From Mycobacteriaceae bacterium (GTDB taxonomy: Bacteria; Actinomycetota; Actinomycetes; Mycobacteriales; Mycobacteriaceae), in the NCBI GenBank assembly GCA_019749805.1, contig JAIEPH010000101.1, positions 1 to 50,964 of the forward strand: DNA of 50,964 nt, in the 5' to 3' direction. Below, piece after piece: positions 8,106 to 16,505 of the stretch (its first letter is position 1; the number at the start of each line of letters is the position of its first letter). The position numbers and the translations under genes are program-made. The notes under the pieces are model-generated. The model was not told the DNA's origin and did no database searches. It saw nothing but the letters and a program-made list of their open reading frames with translations.

Positions 8106-9374
8106 ATGAAATTCGCGCTGGCAAGCTACGGAACCCGAGGCGATGTCGAACCATGCCTCGCTGTGGGCCTTGAATTGCTGCGCCGCGGTCATGACGTGCG
8201 TATTGCCGTACCCCCAGATCTGGTCGGCTTCGCGGAGTCCATCGGGCTCGCCGTGGTTGCCTACGGGCCGGATGCGCGGTTGTGGCAGGACGTGCACCGC
8301 GAAACCTTGACGCAGATGCGCCGCAAACCGTGGCAGGTCCGGAATATGCGCCGGCTGTGGCGCGAGGATTGGCAGCTGTTCGCGCAGAGCTGGCGCGAAA
8401 CCAGCACAATCCTGACATCGCTGGCGGACGGCGCCGACCTCCTCCTCACGGGCGTCATCGGCGAGCAAGCCGCCGCCAACGTCGCCGAGTATCACGGCAT
8501 TCCCTTCGCCACGTTGCATACCTATCCGATGCGGGCCAACGGTCAGCTCGTCCCGTTTGTGCCTGCGGCACTGGCGCGCTCTGCAGTGACGGCGACCGAG
8601 TGGCCCAATCGATTCCTGACGAAGAAGCTCGAGGACACTCAGCGCCGCGAGATGGGCTTGCCGAAGGCGAAAGGCCTGCCGTCCACCAGAATCGCCAAAC
8701 GCGCAGCCCTGGAAATCCAGGGCTACGACGAGATGTGCTTTCCCGGGCTGGCCGCCGAGTGGGTCAGATGGAAGGACCAACGTCCGTTTGTGGGGGCACT
8801 GACGCTGGAGTTGGCAACGGAGGACGACGATGACGTCGCGTCGTGGATCGCCGCCGGGGCCCCGCCGATCCTATTCGGATTCGGCAGCATGCCTGTCGAA
8901 TCTGCCGGCGACACACTCGCGATGATCAGCGGCGCGTGCGCACAGTTGGCGGAACGGGCGCTGGTGATTTCGGGAGGGAGCGATTTCGGCGGTATCCCTC
9001 AGTCCGATCACGTCAAGGTAGTCGGGACGCTGAATCTTGCGGCCGCATTTCCCGCCTGTCGTGCAGTCGTGCATCACGGAGGTTCGGGCACGACAGCCGC
9101 CAGCTTGCGGGCCGGGGTTCCCACGCTGATTCTCTCGTCATGGCCGGACCAGACGCTCTGGGGCTGGGTCATCGACCGACTGAAAGTCGGTCACACCCGC
9201 CGGTTTTCGGCCACCACCCGTGAAACGCTGATCGCAGACCTACGCACCATCCTCGCGCCGCCCTACGCTGCGCGAGCCCGCGAGGTCGCCAGCCAGATGA
9301 CCAAACCCGCCGACAGCGCTGCAACCGTCGCTGATCTCTTGGAGAAGTCCGCCCGCTTGCGGCGTGTCGTCTGA
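8106..9374 (+). CDS. GT1-type glycosyltransferase (GPL Gtf/Rtf family), copy 1
   Basis: 422 residues, GT-B fold. The N-terminus carries the family signature YGTRGDVEP. The C-terminal half holds the donor-diphosphate loop VVHHGGSGTT and WPDQTLWG. These nucleotide-sugar enzymes (relatives of GPL Gtf1-3, RtfA and glycopeptide GtfA/B) transfer 6-deoxyhexoses or hexoses to the lipopeptide or growing glycan on the cytoplasmic side. An in-frame GTG at 8085 adds seven residues, but the ATG at 8106 matches the start of its paralogues and the shared context GCCGCGATGAA, with an AGG about nine bases before it. It is the first of six paralogues. With copy 6 it shares a TWPDQ/SWPDQ-type donor loop, unlike the STDLxQ loop of copies 2-5, which may indicate a different sugar donor. 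It is convergent with the GAP-like gene. Confidence 0.92.
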   Translation: MKFALASYGTRGDVEPCLAVGLELLRRGHDVRIAVPPDLVGFAESIGLAVVAYGPDARLWQDVHRETLTQMRRKPWQVRNMRRLWREDWQLFAQSWRETSTILTSLADGADLLLTGVIGEQAAANVAEYHGIPFATLHTYPMRANGQLVPFVPAALARSAVTATEWPNRFLTKKLEDTQRREMGLPKAKGLPSTRIAKRAALEIQGYDEMCFPGLAAEWVRWKDQRPFVGALTLELATEDDDDVASWIAAGAPPILFGFGSMPVESAGDTLAMISGACAQLAERALVISGGSDFGGIPQSDHVKVVGTLNLAAAFPACRAVVHHGGSGTTAASLRAGVPTLILSSWPDQTLWGWVIDRLKVGHTRRFSATTRETLIADLRTILAPPYAARAREVASQMTKPADSAATVADLLEKSARLRRVV

Positions 9375-9403
9375 GTCGCGAACGCGGGCCCTCACTCACC
9401 AGC

Positions 9404-10192
9404 TCAGATGGCGCCCATGCCCCGGGCCACCAGCGCAACCCCGCCGACCGCGCACATCGTGATGATTATTTTTCGGCGGTGAGCCAAGGCCCAGTCGTGG
9501 AGCCGCTCCACTATCGCCCGAGTTTTCGTTGGCGTGACCACATAGCTGACGAGGGTGATCTCGACAACGATGAGTATCCCGACCACGAACATGATTGCGG
9601 CGATGATTTGCTCGCCGATCGTGACTCCCGACGCCAGGAAGATAGTGAGTAGGAGCAGCACGTCCGGTTCGATCCCCGCCAGTAGAAATCCGATCCCAAA
9701 TGCGACCCAAAGGGATCCGTTTTCCCACGCGTCGTGCAAGCGGCGCGACAGCCGCCGGATTCTAGATTCACCCTCTGCGGGCCCATCCTGCGCGCGGCCC
9801 AGCAGCCGCGACACTCCGGGCGGCAAGAATGAGTCCAGCACTAGCGTCGGCGCATCACCCGATGTCGGCAGCTGCGCGCGGGGACGCCGCAGCGCCAGCG
9901 AACGGGCGGTCATCACTGCGGCGATCGACAACGCGAGCACACCTAACCCGATTTGAATATGCCGGAAGGTGGGGGTCGTGGACAGACCGCTCATAAATGA
10001 CTTGAACATCGGTATGACGTGCAGAAACGTCAGCCATATCGTCACGGCGAACACACAGGCGGCCAGGGAGCCGGCGCCGTAAGCGATCAGGTTGTGCACC
10101 GGTCGTGGCCGCGAGATCACGAGAAGGGTGAGGCCGAAACGCATCGGGTTGAGTCCCACGAAAAGCCCCAGCACGAGCACAGTGCCCCACAT
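9404..10192 (-). CDS. GAP/Sap-family membrane protein (glycolipid addressing)
   Basis: 262 residues with about six transmembrane segments in two groups, separated by a hydrophilic loop of ~60 residues (around residues 100-160) rich in Arg, Pro and Asp. The opening GLNPMRFGLTLLVISRPRP is typical of the mycobacterial GAP family, which includes Gap of GPL loci and Sap of the sulfolipid-1 locus, proteins needed for surface localisation of those lipids. Its presence supports an exported glycolipid as the product. It is convergent with glycosyltransferase copy 1 (29 bases between stops). About 140 bases separate its start from the end of the minus-strand methyltransferase gene behind it, so the two may share a transcript. 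The ATG at 10192 is the only sensible start. Confidence 0.85.
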   Translation of the reverse strand: MWGTVLVLGLFVGLNPMRFGLTLLVISRPRPVHNLIAYGAGSLAACVFAVTIWLTFLHVIPMFKSFMSGLSTTPTFRHIQIGLGVLALSIAAVMTARSLALRRPRAQLPTSGDAPTLVLDSFLPPGVSRLLGRAQDGPAEGESRIRRLSRRLHDAWENGSLWVAFGIGFLLAGIEPDVLLLLTIFLASGVTIGEQIIAAIMFVVGILIVVEITLVSYVVTPTKTRAIVERLHDWALAHRRKIIITMCAVGGVALVARGMGAI

Positions 10193-10332
10193 GGCGAGAA
10201 CAGTACCCGTTGCCTTTGCTGACTAAAATTTCTGCGGCTTGTGCCAACCGTGGTGGCATGTTCCGTCGAGGACGTGAGAGGTGCGCCATGTGCCATCGCG
10301 GCACGACCCCCGGTCGGCTAGCGGGAGGGGTA

Positions 10333-11013
10333 CTAGCTATGCAGAAGTTCGCCCAAGGCCGCGGGTGGTTTCAGGTTGAGCAGGCGCTTGCGGTCGGAGG
10401 CGAGATCCTCATACGTCAGCGCCGCGACCTGGGCGGGGGAGAAAGACAAATCCGGTTCTGAGGAATTTCTCTTCACGACCCCCACGCCGAAGTCGCATTT
10501 CAGAACCGCTACCCGCAGATCGTTCCGGGTGCGCAGATGGACGATCGCTTTCCACACGTCACCGTTCCATATACCCCATCTCACCAGCCCCGATTGCTGT
10601 GCAAGGAACTCCTCGTACGACGCGGCGGGGCGTCCCATGATTTCCAACGCCGGGTTGCAGTCGTGGAGAAAAATCACCCCGTCATCCCGCAGGTAGCGCA
10701 GCGTATTCTCCACGTCCCGTAGAGCCTGCTCGTAGGTGTGTAACCCGTCTATCAGGGCAACGTCGACGCCGCGGTCCAAAACAGCCGCCTCGTTTTCGAA
10801 GAACTCATCACTCGTCATTGCGAAGTAGCGCGTCGCCCCCTTGGCCTCAGCCTGCCGGCGGGTGCGTCCGGAGAGTTTGAGCGCCGGATCGACGGCGATC
10901 TTTTCACCGGCGGTGATTCGCTTGAACGCCCATCCGCGCTTAACGCCGATCTCGAGGTAAACGGAGTTCGCTCGCCCATCGAGCGCCTGCCGTACCGCCT
11001 TGATTCGATTCAC
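10333..11013 (-). CDS. Class I SAM-dependent methyltransferase (Methyltransf_24 type)
   Basis: 226 residues from a GTG at 11013, chosen because GGAAGG lies about eight bases upstream and the residues encoded further upstream look non-coding. Motif I is YLEIGVKRGWAF; the acidic post-motif VDVALIDGLHTYEQ and IFLHDCNP are characteristic of small class I O-methyltransferases of the Methyltransf_24/CmcI-like group. In mycobacterial glycolipid loci such enzymes O-methylate rhamnose or fucose hydroxyls, so a sugar-O-methyltransferase role is likely, but the position methylated is unknown. It is transcribed away from the second PapA-like gene, sharing a ~320-base divergent region with it. Confidence 0.82.
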   Translation of the reverse strand: MNRIKAVRQALDGRANSVYLEIGVKRGWAFKRITAGEKIAVDPALKLSGRTRRQAEAKGATRYFAMTSDEFFENEAAVLDRGVDVALIDGLHTYEQALRDVENTLRYLRDDGVIFLHDCNPALEIMGRPAASYEEFLAQQSGLVRWGIWNGDVWKAIVHLRTRNDLRVAVLKCDFGVGVVKRNSSEPDLSFSPAQVAALTYEDLASDRKRLLNLKPPAALGELLHS

Positions 11014-11334
11014 GCGACTGCCCTTCCGCCCCTGCGACTGCCCTTCACCCCCGTAGTGTGACAAATGCGCCCGAACAGCAACCATGAATTCGGTCGGTAC
11101 GCTGTGCGCGGCACCGGGCGCCTTCGCCCGGCTTGGACAAAGAGCTGTTCGCCAGCCTCTCTTCGCGGCATGTCGCCATTGCACATCGCTGGCATTTGCG
11201 GAACGGTCCGCCAGAATCCAGCCAGGTCTTGCATCGCAATAGCCCTGCTTGGGACATCGCTTTCTGATCTTCGCCTCGATTGACGTCGGAGGGTGAACGC
11301 TTCTAGTTCACATGGCAAGAAGTACGGTAAGAAA
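11014..11334. other. Divergent intergenic region
   Basis: This spacer separates the minus-strand methyltransferase start (11013) from the PapA-like start (11335). It contains an in-frame GTG at 11293 for the latter. Open frames inside it look like noise. Promoters in both directions are expected, but I see no convincing consensus. Confidence 0.5.
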
Positions 11335-12648
11335 ATGGACAACGTGCTCGATCCGCTCGACCAGGCCATGTTCGAGTTCGATCGAGCGACAGGAGTGAAG
11401 GTCCTGATTCAGGGCGCCTGGGTGTACAACGGCGCGATCGACGTCGACGGGCTGCGGCAGTTCTATGACCGTCTTCAACGGGGACGGCTGTCGCGACGCG
11501 TCGAGCGGTCACCATTGCGATTCGGCCGCCACCGCTGGATATCACCCAACGGTTCGTCTCGCCTCGAGATCGCCGAATCAGCCCGACCGCGTGAAGAATT
11601 CGACACCTGGCTCTGCGAACAGGCCGACACCCCCCTGGATTGCGAGCGCGGACCCGTATGGCACCTTGCGGTGCTGCCGTTCACCGACGGCGGGGTTGGG
11701 GCCAGCATTGTCGTCCCGCATTGCCTCACCGATGGCCTCGCGCTAACCGAGGCGCTGGCCGAGGCTGCGTTTGGTCATGACGACCCGGTCAGTTGGCCCG
11801 ATGGCGCAACGCGCCGACGCGGGCGTGCAGTGCGCCAGGACGCCCGCCAAACGATGCGCGACGCCGGCGCAATTGGTCGGGCCGTTGCCGCAGCAGTTCG
11901 GTCTGCCAGGCAAAGTCGCGCCGGTGCTGCACTGCGGTCTCACAAGGAGTCACTGACGGCCACTGGTGCAGACGAGCCCTTTGCTGTGCCAATCGCGACG
12001 ATGCTCATCGATGCCGATGAGTGGGAGGCACGCGCGAAATCACTCGGCGGCACTAGCAATGCACTACTTGTCGGGTTGACGGCGCGCTTAGCCGAACAAC
12101 GAGGGCGTGTCACCACAGACGGCTCGGTCGTCGTGAGAATGCCCTACAACGAACGTACAACTGGCGATACTCGCGGTAATGCGGTCAGCAACATCGATGT
12201 CGCGGTCGATCCCACATCTGCGACAACTGACTTGCGCATTATCCGGGCCGCTGTCAAAGAAGCGCTTGCCCGACACCAAGAGGTGCCAGACTTCGAGCGG
12301 GCAATGTTGTCTTTGGTTCCTCTGATTCCCAAGCGGCTCCTGAAGCGAATCTCAGGCAACGGTACCGGCGTCATATCAACTCACTTGGGTGCCATCAATC
12401 CTGCAGCCACCCGGTTAGATGGCACGAACGCTGACCACTTTGCCATGAAATTGCACTATGCAGGGGTGACCGAGGAGATGATGCATCAGTTCGGCGGGCT
12501 CCAAATCGTCGCGTCGGGAAGAGTGGACGGAGAGGTGTTCGTTACCGTTCATGCCTATCAACCGGGTCAGCCGAATTCCGAAGACGGCTTGCGACAGGAG
12601 CTTTCAAGGGCGTTGAAGGAGTTTTCGATCACCGGCACGCATCTCTGA
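11335..12648 (+). CDS. PapA-like (condensation-fold) acyltransferase, second copy
   Basis: 437 residues from the ATG at 11335. A GTG at 11293 would add 14 residues, but the MDNVLDPLDQAMF beginning matches the paralogue's start, so the ATG is preferred. It carries HCLTDG (HxxxDG catalytic motif) and the C-terminal VFVTVHAYQPG strand. It is clearly related to the product of 6432-7814, sharing the segment VERSPLRFGRHRW and a motif around STHLGAIN where the paralogue has SNLGDLG. DFGWG is not seen. It is probably an O-acyltransferase acting on the glycan or peptide. The next glycosyltransferase starts 36 bases after its stop in the same direction, so the two are probably co-transcribed and may act on consecutive steps. 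Confidence 0.85.
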   Translation: MDNVLDPLDQAMFEFDRATGVKVLIQGAWVYNGAIDVDGLRQFYDRLQRGRLSRRVERSPLRFGRHRWISPNGSSRLEIAESARPREEFDTWLCEQADTPLDCERGPVWHLAVLPFTDGGVGASIVVPHCLTDGLALTEALAEAAFGHDDPVSWPDGATRRRGRAVRQDARQTMRDAGAIGRAVAAAVRSARQSRAGAALRSHKESLTATGADEPFAVPIATMLIDADEWEARAKSLGGTSNALLVGLTARLAEQRGRVTTDGSVVVRMPYNERTTGDTRGNAVSNIDVAVDPTSATTDLRIIRAAVKEALARHQEVPDFERAMLSLVPLIPKRLLKRISGNGTGVISTHLGAINPAATRLDGTNADHFAMKLHYAGVTEEMMHQFGGLQIVASGRVDGEVFVTVHAYQPGQPNSEDGLRQELSRALKEFSITGTHL

Positions 12649-12684
12649 GTGCCTACGTCCACGTGTCGACCTAAGATTGCCGCG

Positions 12685-13941
12685 ATGAAGTTTGTGCTGG
12701 CGTGCTACGGGAGCCGTGGCGATGTCGAACCCTGTGTCGCAGTGGGGCGTGAACTGATGCGCCGCGGGCACGATGTCCGAATGGTCGTCCCTCCCGACCT
12801 GGTCGGTCTGACGGAGTCTGTTGGGCTCTCAGCGGTCGCCTGCGGTGAAGACATGAAGCCAGTGTTGGATGCGCACCGCAACTTCTGGTCGTCCTTGTTC
12901 CGCAACCCCTGGCGAATCCGAGAGCTGATGAAGTCGCGGCGCGCCGTGGGAGAGTCGGTTTTCCGATCCTGGGAACAGATGGGAACGACCCTCAAGTCGC
13001 TGGCGGATGGCGTCGACCTGATATTCACCGGCCTCAATTTCGAGGACGCCGCGTCGAACGTCGCCGAATTCTACGATCTGCCGTTGGCTACGCTGCACTA
13101 CTTCCCACTGCGGCCCAACGGCCAACTCCTCTCCTTCCTGCCGGCACCCATTGGCCGCTCGGCAATGCGGGTCTTCTGGTGGGTGTCGTGGCGTGGCACC
13201 AAGAAGGTCGAGGACGCGCAACGCCGAGAATTGGGCCTACCCGAAGCCAAGGGTCCCTCACCCGAGCGGATCACCGGTCGCGGGTCGTTGGAGATTCAGG
13301 CCTACGACGAGGTTTGCTTCCCAGATCTGGCCACCGAGTGGGCGAAGTGGAATGCCCAGCGACCCTTTGTCGGTGCGCTGACACTGGAATTACCGACGGA
13401 TGCCGATTCGGAGGTCGCGTCCTGGATCGCTGCGGGAAAACCGCCGATTCTCTTCGGTTTTGGCAGCATCCCGATCGAATCTGCTGCCGACACGCTCGCC
13501 ATGATCAGCGGGGCCTGTGCGCAGTTGGGTGAGCGTGCCCTTGTCTGCGCAGCTGGGACGGACTTCAGCGGTTCCCCGCAGGCCGAGCACGTCAAGGTAG
13601 TCGGCACGGTGAATTATGCGGCCGTCTTTCCGACCTGCCGCGCGGTCGTGCATCATGGCGGCGCGGGGACGACAGCGGCGGGCCTGCGCGCCGGAGTTCC
13701 GACGTTGATCCTTTCGACCGATCTCGATCAGTCGCTGTGGGGGGTCCGGGTGAAACGTTTGAAAGTGGGTACTGCCCGTCGTTTTTCGACCACCACCCGT
13801 GAAACGCTCATCGAGGATCTGCGCGCAATCCTCAGCCCCGAGCACGGCGCCCGGGCCCGCGAGATCGCTACCCGGATGACCAAACCTTGCGACAGCGTGT
13901 CCGCCGCCGCCGACCTCGTCGAGAATTTCGCCCGTCGATAA
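12685..13941 (+). CDS. GT1-type glycosyltransferase, copy 2
   Basis: 418 residues. It has the family signature YGSRGDVEP, the donor loop VVHHGGAGTT and STDLDQSLWG. An upstream in-frame GTG at 12649 directly follows the PapA-like stop and would add 12 residues; I prefer the ATG at 12685 because all paralogues begin with M-K-[FV] at this point and share the GCCGCGATGAA context. It is closest to copies 3-5 by eye (RFSTTTRETLIEDLR and a shared C-terminus around AADLVENFAR). It is likely a glycosyltransferase adding a 6-deoxyhexose or hexose to the lipopeptide or glycan. It is followed by 525 bases without a convincing gene. Confidence 0.92.
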   Translation: MKFVLACYGSRGDVEPCVAVGRELMRRGHDVRMVVPPDLVGLTESVGLSAVACGEDMKPVLDAHRNFWSSLFRNPWRIRELMKSRRAVGESVFRSWEQMGTTLKSLADGVDLIFTGLNFEDAASNVAEFYDLPLATLHYFPLRPNGQLLSFLPAPIGRSAMRVFWWVSWRGTKKVEDAQRRELGLPEAKGPSPERITGRGSLEIQAYDEVCFPDLATEWAKWNAQRPFVGALTLELPTDADSEVASWIAAGKPPILFGFGSIPIESAADTLAMISGACAQLGERALVCAAGTDFSGSPQAEHVKVVGTVNYAAVFPTCRAVVHHGGAGTTAAGLRAGVPTLILSTDLDQSLWGVRVKRLKVGTARRFSTTTRETLIEDLRAILSPEHGARAREIATRMTKPCDSVSAAADLVENFARR

Positions 13942-14466
13942 GGCGTGGGCTGATTGGCGTGGTCGAACTTCGTTCAGACTGATCTATAAGTTCTACCTAC
14001 CCGAGGCTCGACGTCGAAAGCCTGCTCCTCCTCCTCGCTGAGGTGATGAACCCGAGCCCACGGTTGTACTTACCATTGTGGCGGCGTATCCCTACGCCAA
14101 GGTGCGAACCCAAGGCCCATGGACGGCCCGGGCGGACGCGGCGCCGCGTTTGTCGCGAGGCTTTACCCGTGACGGCATTGGCATCCAGGACCGCGATCCA
14201 CAGCGAGAGCGGATGAAGATCATCACCGGTTGTACTATCTGGTCAAGTTCGCGGCGAACGGCGCCTAGCAAGGGGGGGTGCAGCATCGGGGCGTTGTCGG
14301 CGATGAGCCGGGGTTCATACCTGCCTTCAGTCGCGGGTTTGGCAGCCAGGCGCCCGCCATCTGCCCGTCTCTTGACCAAAATCCATGACATCGCCGGGAT
14401 TCGGGGGATCCTATCGTCGAAATCAGCGGAATCAGTAGTCGCCGCGCCGCTCGCAAAGGAAGGTTT
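13942..14466. other. Gene-poor spacer, 525 bases
   Basis: Open frames occur on both strands (for example 14078-14599 plus and 14092-14496 minus), but their composition is not protein-like and one runs into the following gene. I see no RNA gene or recognisable mobile element. The last bases hold the ribosome-binding site of the FkbM gene. Confidence 0.5.
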
Positions 14467-15432
14467 ATGCCTAGTCTCGATTCCGTCAAGGTACATGGGC
14501 GGCGCGTGTTGGTTCAGTCGATGCGTGCCTGCGTCCGCCGCGATCGCCTTCCGTGGCCTTTCAAGGCGACATACGTCAACGGATGCCAGCGCCTGCTAGC
14601 AGCACTGGATATCGAGTCCGATGAAACTCCGCTGGAATGCGACTATGAGACCAGATTTGTAGCGGGCCCCGGCGGCCCGTGGCTCAATTCGATCTTGCGT
14701 TACCGCGGCGTGTGGGAGCCGGCTCTTTCCGATTTCATCGTTCAACACGTCCAAGCTGGCGATGTCTGCGTCGACGCCGGCGCGAATTGCGGGTATTTCA
14801 CGGTTTTGCTTGCCCAGCGAGTGGGGCCGTCGGGGAAAGTCATCGCAATCGAGGCCGCACCGGAGAACGTACGGTGGATGCGCGCAAACCTCGACATCAA
14901 CGGCGTGCAAGACACCGTCGAGGTTGTCACTGCTGCGTGTGCCCGGCAAAAAGGGCAGCTTACGCTGCACGTGCACCCGCAGAACGATGCTTGGTCCCGA
15001 CTCAGACCTCCTGATGAGGGGCAACTCGACCGCCGCTTCATGGGAGACAAGTGGATTCCGGTGACGGTGCCCGCAGACACCCTTGGCTCCATCGTGGGTC
15101 CCGAGACGGACCGGGTCTCGTTCATCAAGCTACATATTGAGGGGGCCGAGGCGGAGGTGGCACCGGACATTCCCGACACATTCCATCACCCGAGGCTCGT
15201 CGTTGCGCTGCTGGTGAAGGAGCCGCACATCGAAGTCACGCTGAAGCCCTTCAGGGAGAGGGGATTTCACGTTTACGACCGGCGCAACGACTACCGTTGG
15301 TTCTACGAGCGCAAAGTGCCCAGCATCACCGAAGTGACTTACGAGGAACTGAACAACCAGCACACGGCGTATGTGCTGCTGAGCCGTCAGCCGCTCGTCC
15401 TGCCTGAGGGAAAAAATGACTCCAGTACCTAA
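14467..15432 (+). CDS. FkbM-family SAM methyltransferase
   Basis: 321 residues. The ATG at 14467 is preceded by AGGAAGG at good spacing. The SAM-binding motif I is VDAGANCGYF (about residues 102-111), followed by IAIEAAPENV and the FkbM signature FIKLHIEGAEAEV, where the family usually has D/E-x-x-G-x-E. FkbM-type enzymes O-methylate sugars and polyketides; mycobacterial members such as those of the phenolic glycolipid locus act on fucose or rhamnose hydroxyls. It probably O-methylates a glycan sugar here. The last 17 bases overlap the start of the next methyltransferase gene, indicating translational coupling. The ~30-residue basic N-terminal extension before the fold is unremarkable. Confidence 0.88.
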   Translation: MPSLDSVKVHGRRVLVQSMRACVRRDRLPWPFKATYVNGCQRLLAALDIESDETPLECDYETRFVAGPGGPWLNSILRYRGVWEPALSDFIVQHVQAGDVCVDAGANCGYFTVLLAQRVGPSGKVIAIEAAPENVRWMRANLDINGVQDTVEVVTAACARQKGQLTLHVHPQNDAWSRLRPPDEGQLDRRFMGDKWIPVTVPADTLGSIVGPETDRVSFIKLHIEGAEAEVAPDIPDTFHHPRLVVALLVKEPHIEVTLKPFRERGFHVYDRRNDYRWFYERKVPSITEVTYEELNNQHTAYVLLSRQPLVLPEGKNDSST

Positions 15433-16264
15433 TACCCAGAATCGGTGGGCGACCCGAAGCTTTGTCTTTTTGTTGCGTGCAGGTGTTAGGCACCCGTCCA
15501 TCCTCTGGCAGTTTTTCTTGGCCAACGCACGGTACAACCTGATCAAACGTGGTCGGCTTTCCGGAGCGGCAAAGCACGTGAAGGATGTCCGAACGGCGTT
15601 TGAGGAGAATGCTGCAAAGGGGCAGTTCAAAGAATTGTTTTTCGACATGGCCGATATGAATATTGTGCAGTGGTGCGACACTTTTAGCAAAGTTTTTGAT
15701 CGCGCGGACCCGATTGATATTCTCGAAATCGGATCGTGGGAGGGGCGGTCAACGCTGTTCCTCTTGACTTATTTCACACAAGCTAACTTGACCGCCGTCG
15801 ATACGTGGGCGGGCAGTGACGAATACCATTACAACGCAACATCTGATCTGCGCGACCTGGAAGCTCGTTTCGACACTAACCTCGCGCCATGTGCGCCGCG
15901 TATGTCAAAGCGAAAAGGTTCATCGCTCCACGTGCTGCCGCAGCTGCTCGATGAAGGGCGCCAATTCGACCTCATCTACGTGGATGGTTCGCACTTTGCC
16001 GACGACGTCCTGACGGATGGGATCACCGCGTGGCGACTTTTGAAGGAGGGCGGGGTGTTGATATTTGACGACTTTCTCTGGCCCTGTTATGTGCGCGCCC
16101 GAGCCAACCCTCATTGGCCGATCAGCGTCTTACTGAAATATCACGCTAGGGAATACAAAGTCCTAAACGCTCATTCTCAGCTCATTGTGCAGAAAAGGAA
16201 AAGTTTCGTCGACCACGTGACAACCGAGCTCGAGGGTGTCCAGTTCGGGGATAGCCAGGGCTGA
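15416..16264 (+). CDS. Class I SAM methyltransferase (Methyltransf_24/CmcI-like)
   Basis: 282 residues. The start ATG at 15416 lies inside the end of the FkbM gene, with GAGGGA five to six bases before it. Motif I is ILEIGSWEGRS (about residue 104), then AVDTWAGSDEY, DLIYVDGSHFADDV and LIFDDFLWP. These are the features of small O-methyltransferases resembling CmcI and rhamnosyl O-methyltransferases. The first ~90 residues are basic and hydrophobic and could bind the membrane or be an accessory region. Base composition is unlike the neighbours: 15601-15720 is only about 44 percent G+C by hand count, suggesting recent transfer. It likely acts on the same glycan as its FkbM partner. Confidence 0.85.
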   Translation: MTPVPNTQNRWATRSFVFLLRAGVRHPSILWQFFLANARYNLIKRGRLSGAAKHVKDVRTAFEENAAKGQFKELFFDMADMNIVQWCDTFSKVFDRADPIDILEIGSWEGRSTLFLLTYFTQANLTAVDTWAGSDEYHYNATSDLRDLEARFDTNLAPCAPRMSKRKGSSLHVLPQLLDEGRQFDLIYVDGSHFADDVLTDGITAWRLLKEGGVLIFDDFLWPCYVRARANPHWPISVLLKYHAREYKVLNAHSQLIVQKRKSFVDHVTTELEGVQFGDSQG

Positions 16265-16505
16265 GAAAGTTCACGCCGATGATCTGAACTGAGCTGCGAC
16301 TGAGGCTTCGCGCGAAAACGTAAGCCTTGACGTAGCGTTTCGGCAAAGCTTCGAGTCGGGGGAGGTTTGATGTTCGCTGTCAGCAAAGAGTGGCGACCGT
16401 GGGCCGGGGACCACAGTGATCGCGAGGCCTTGAGGCCGCTCGGCTACCGCGGGTCGCGAGTGTTAGTCATAGAATTCGAAATAAAGACCTCGAACAGGTG
16501 GCTCG

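Noticed and set aside
14078..14599. Possible 173-residue protein before the FkbM gene
   Set aside because: It runs 130 bases into the FkbM gene in another frame, has Ser/Arg-rich non-protein-like composition and no ribosome-binding site.
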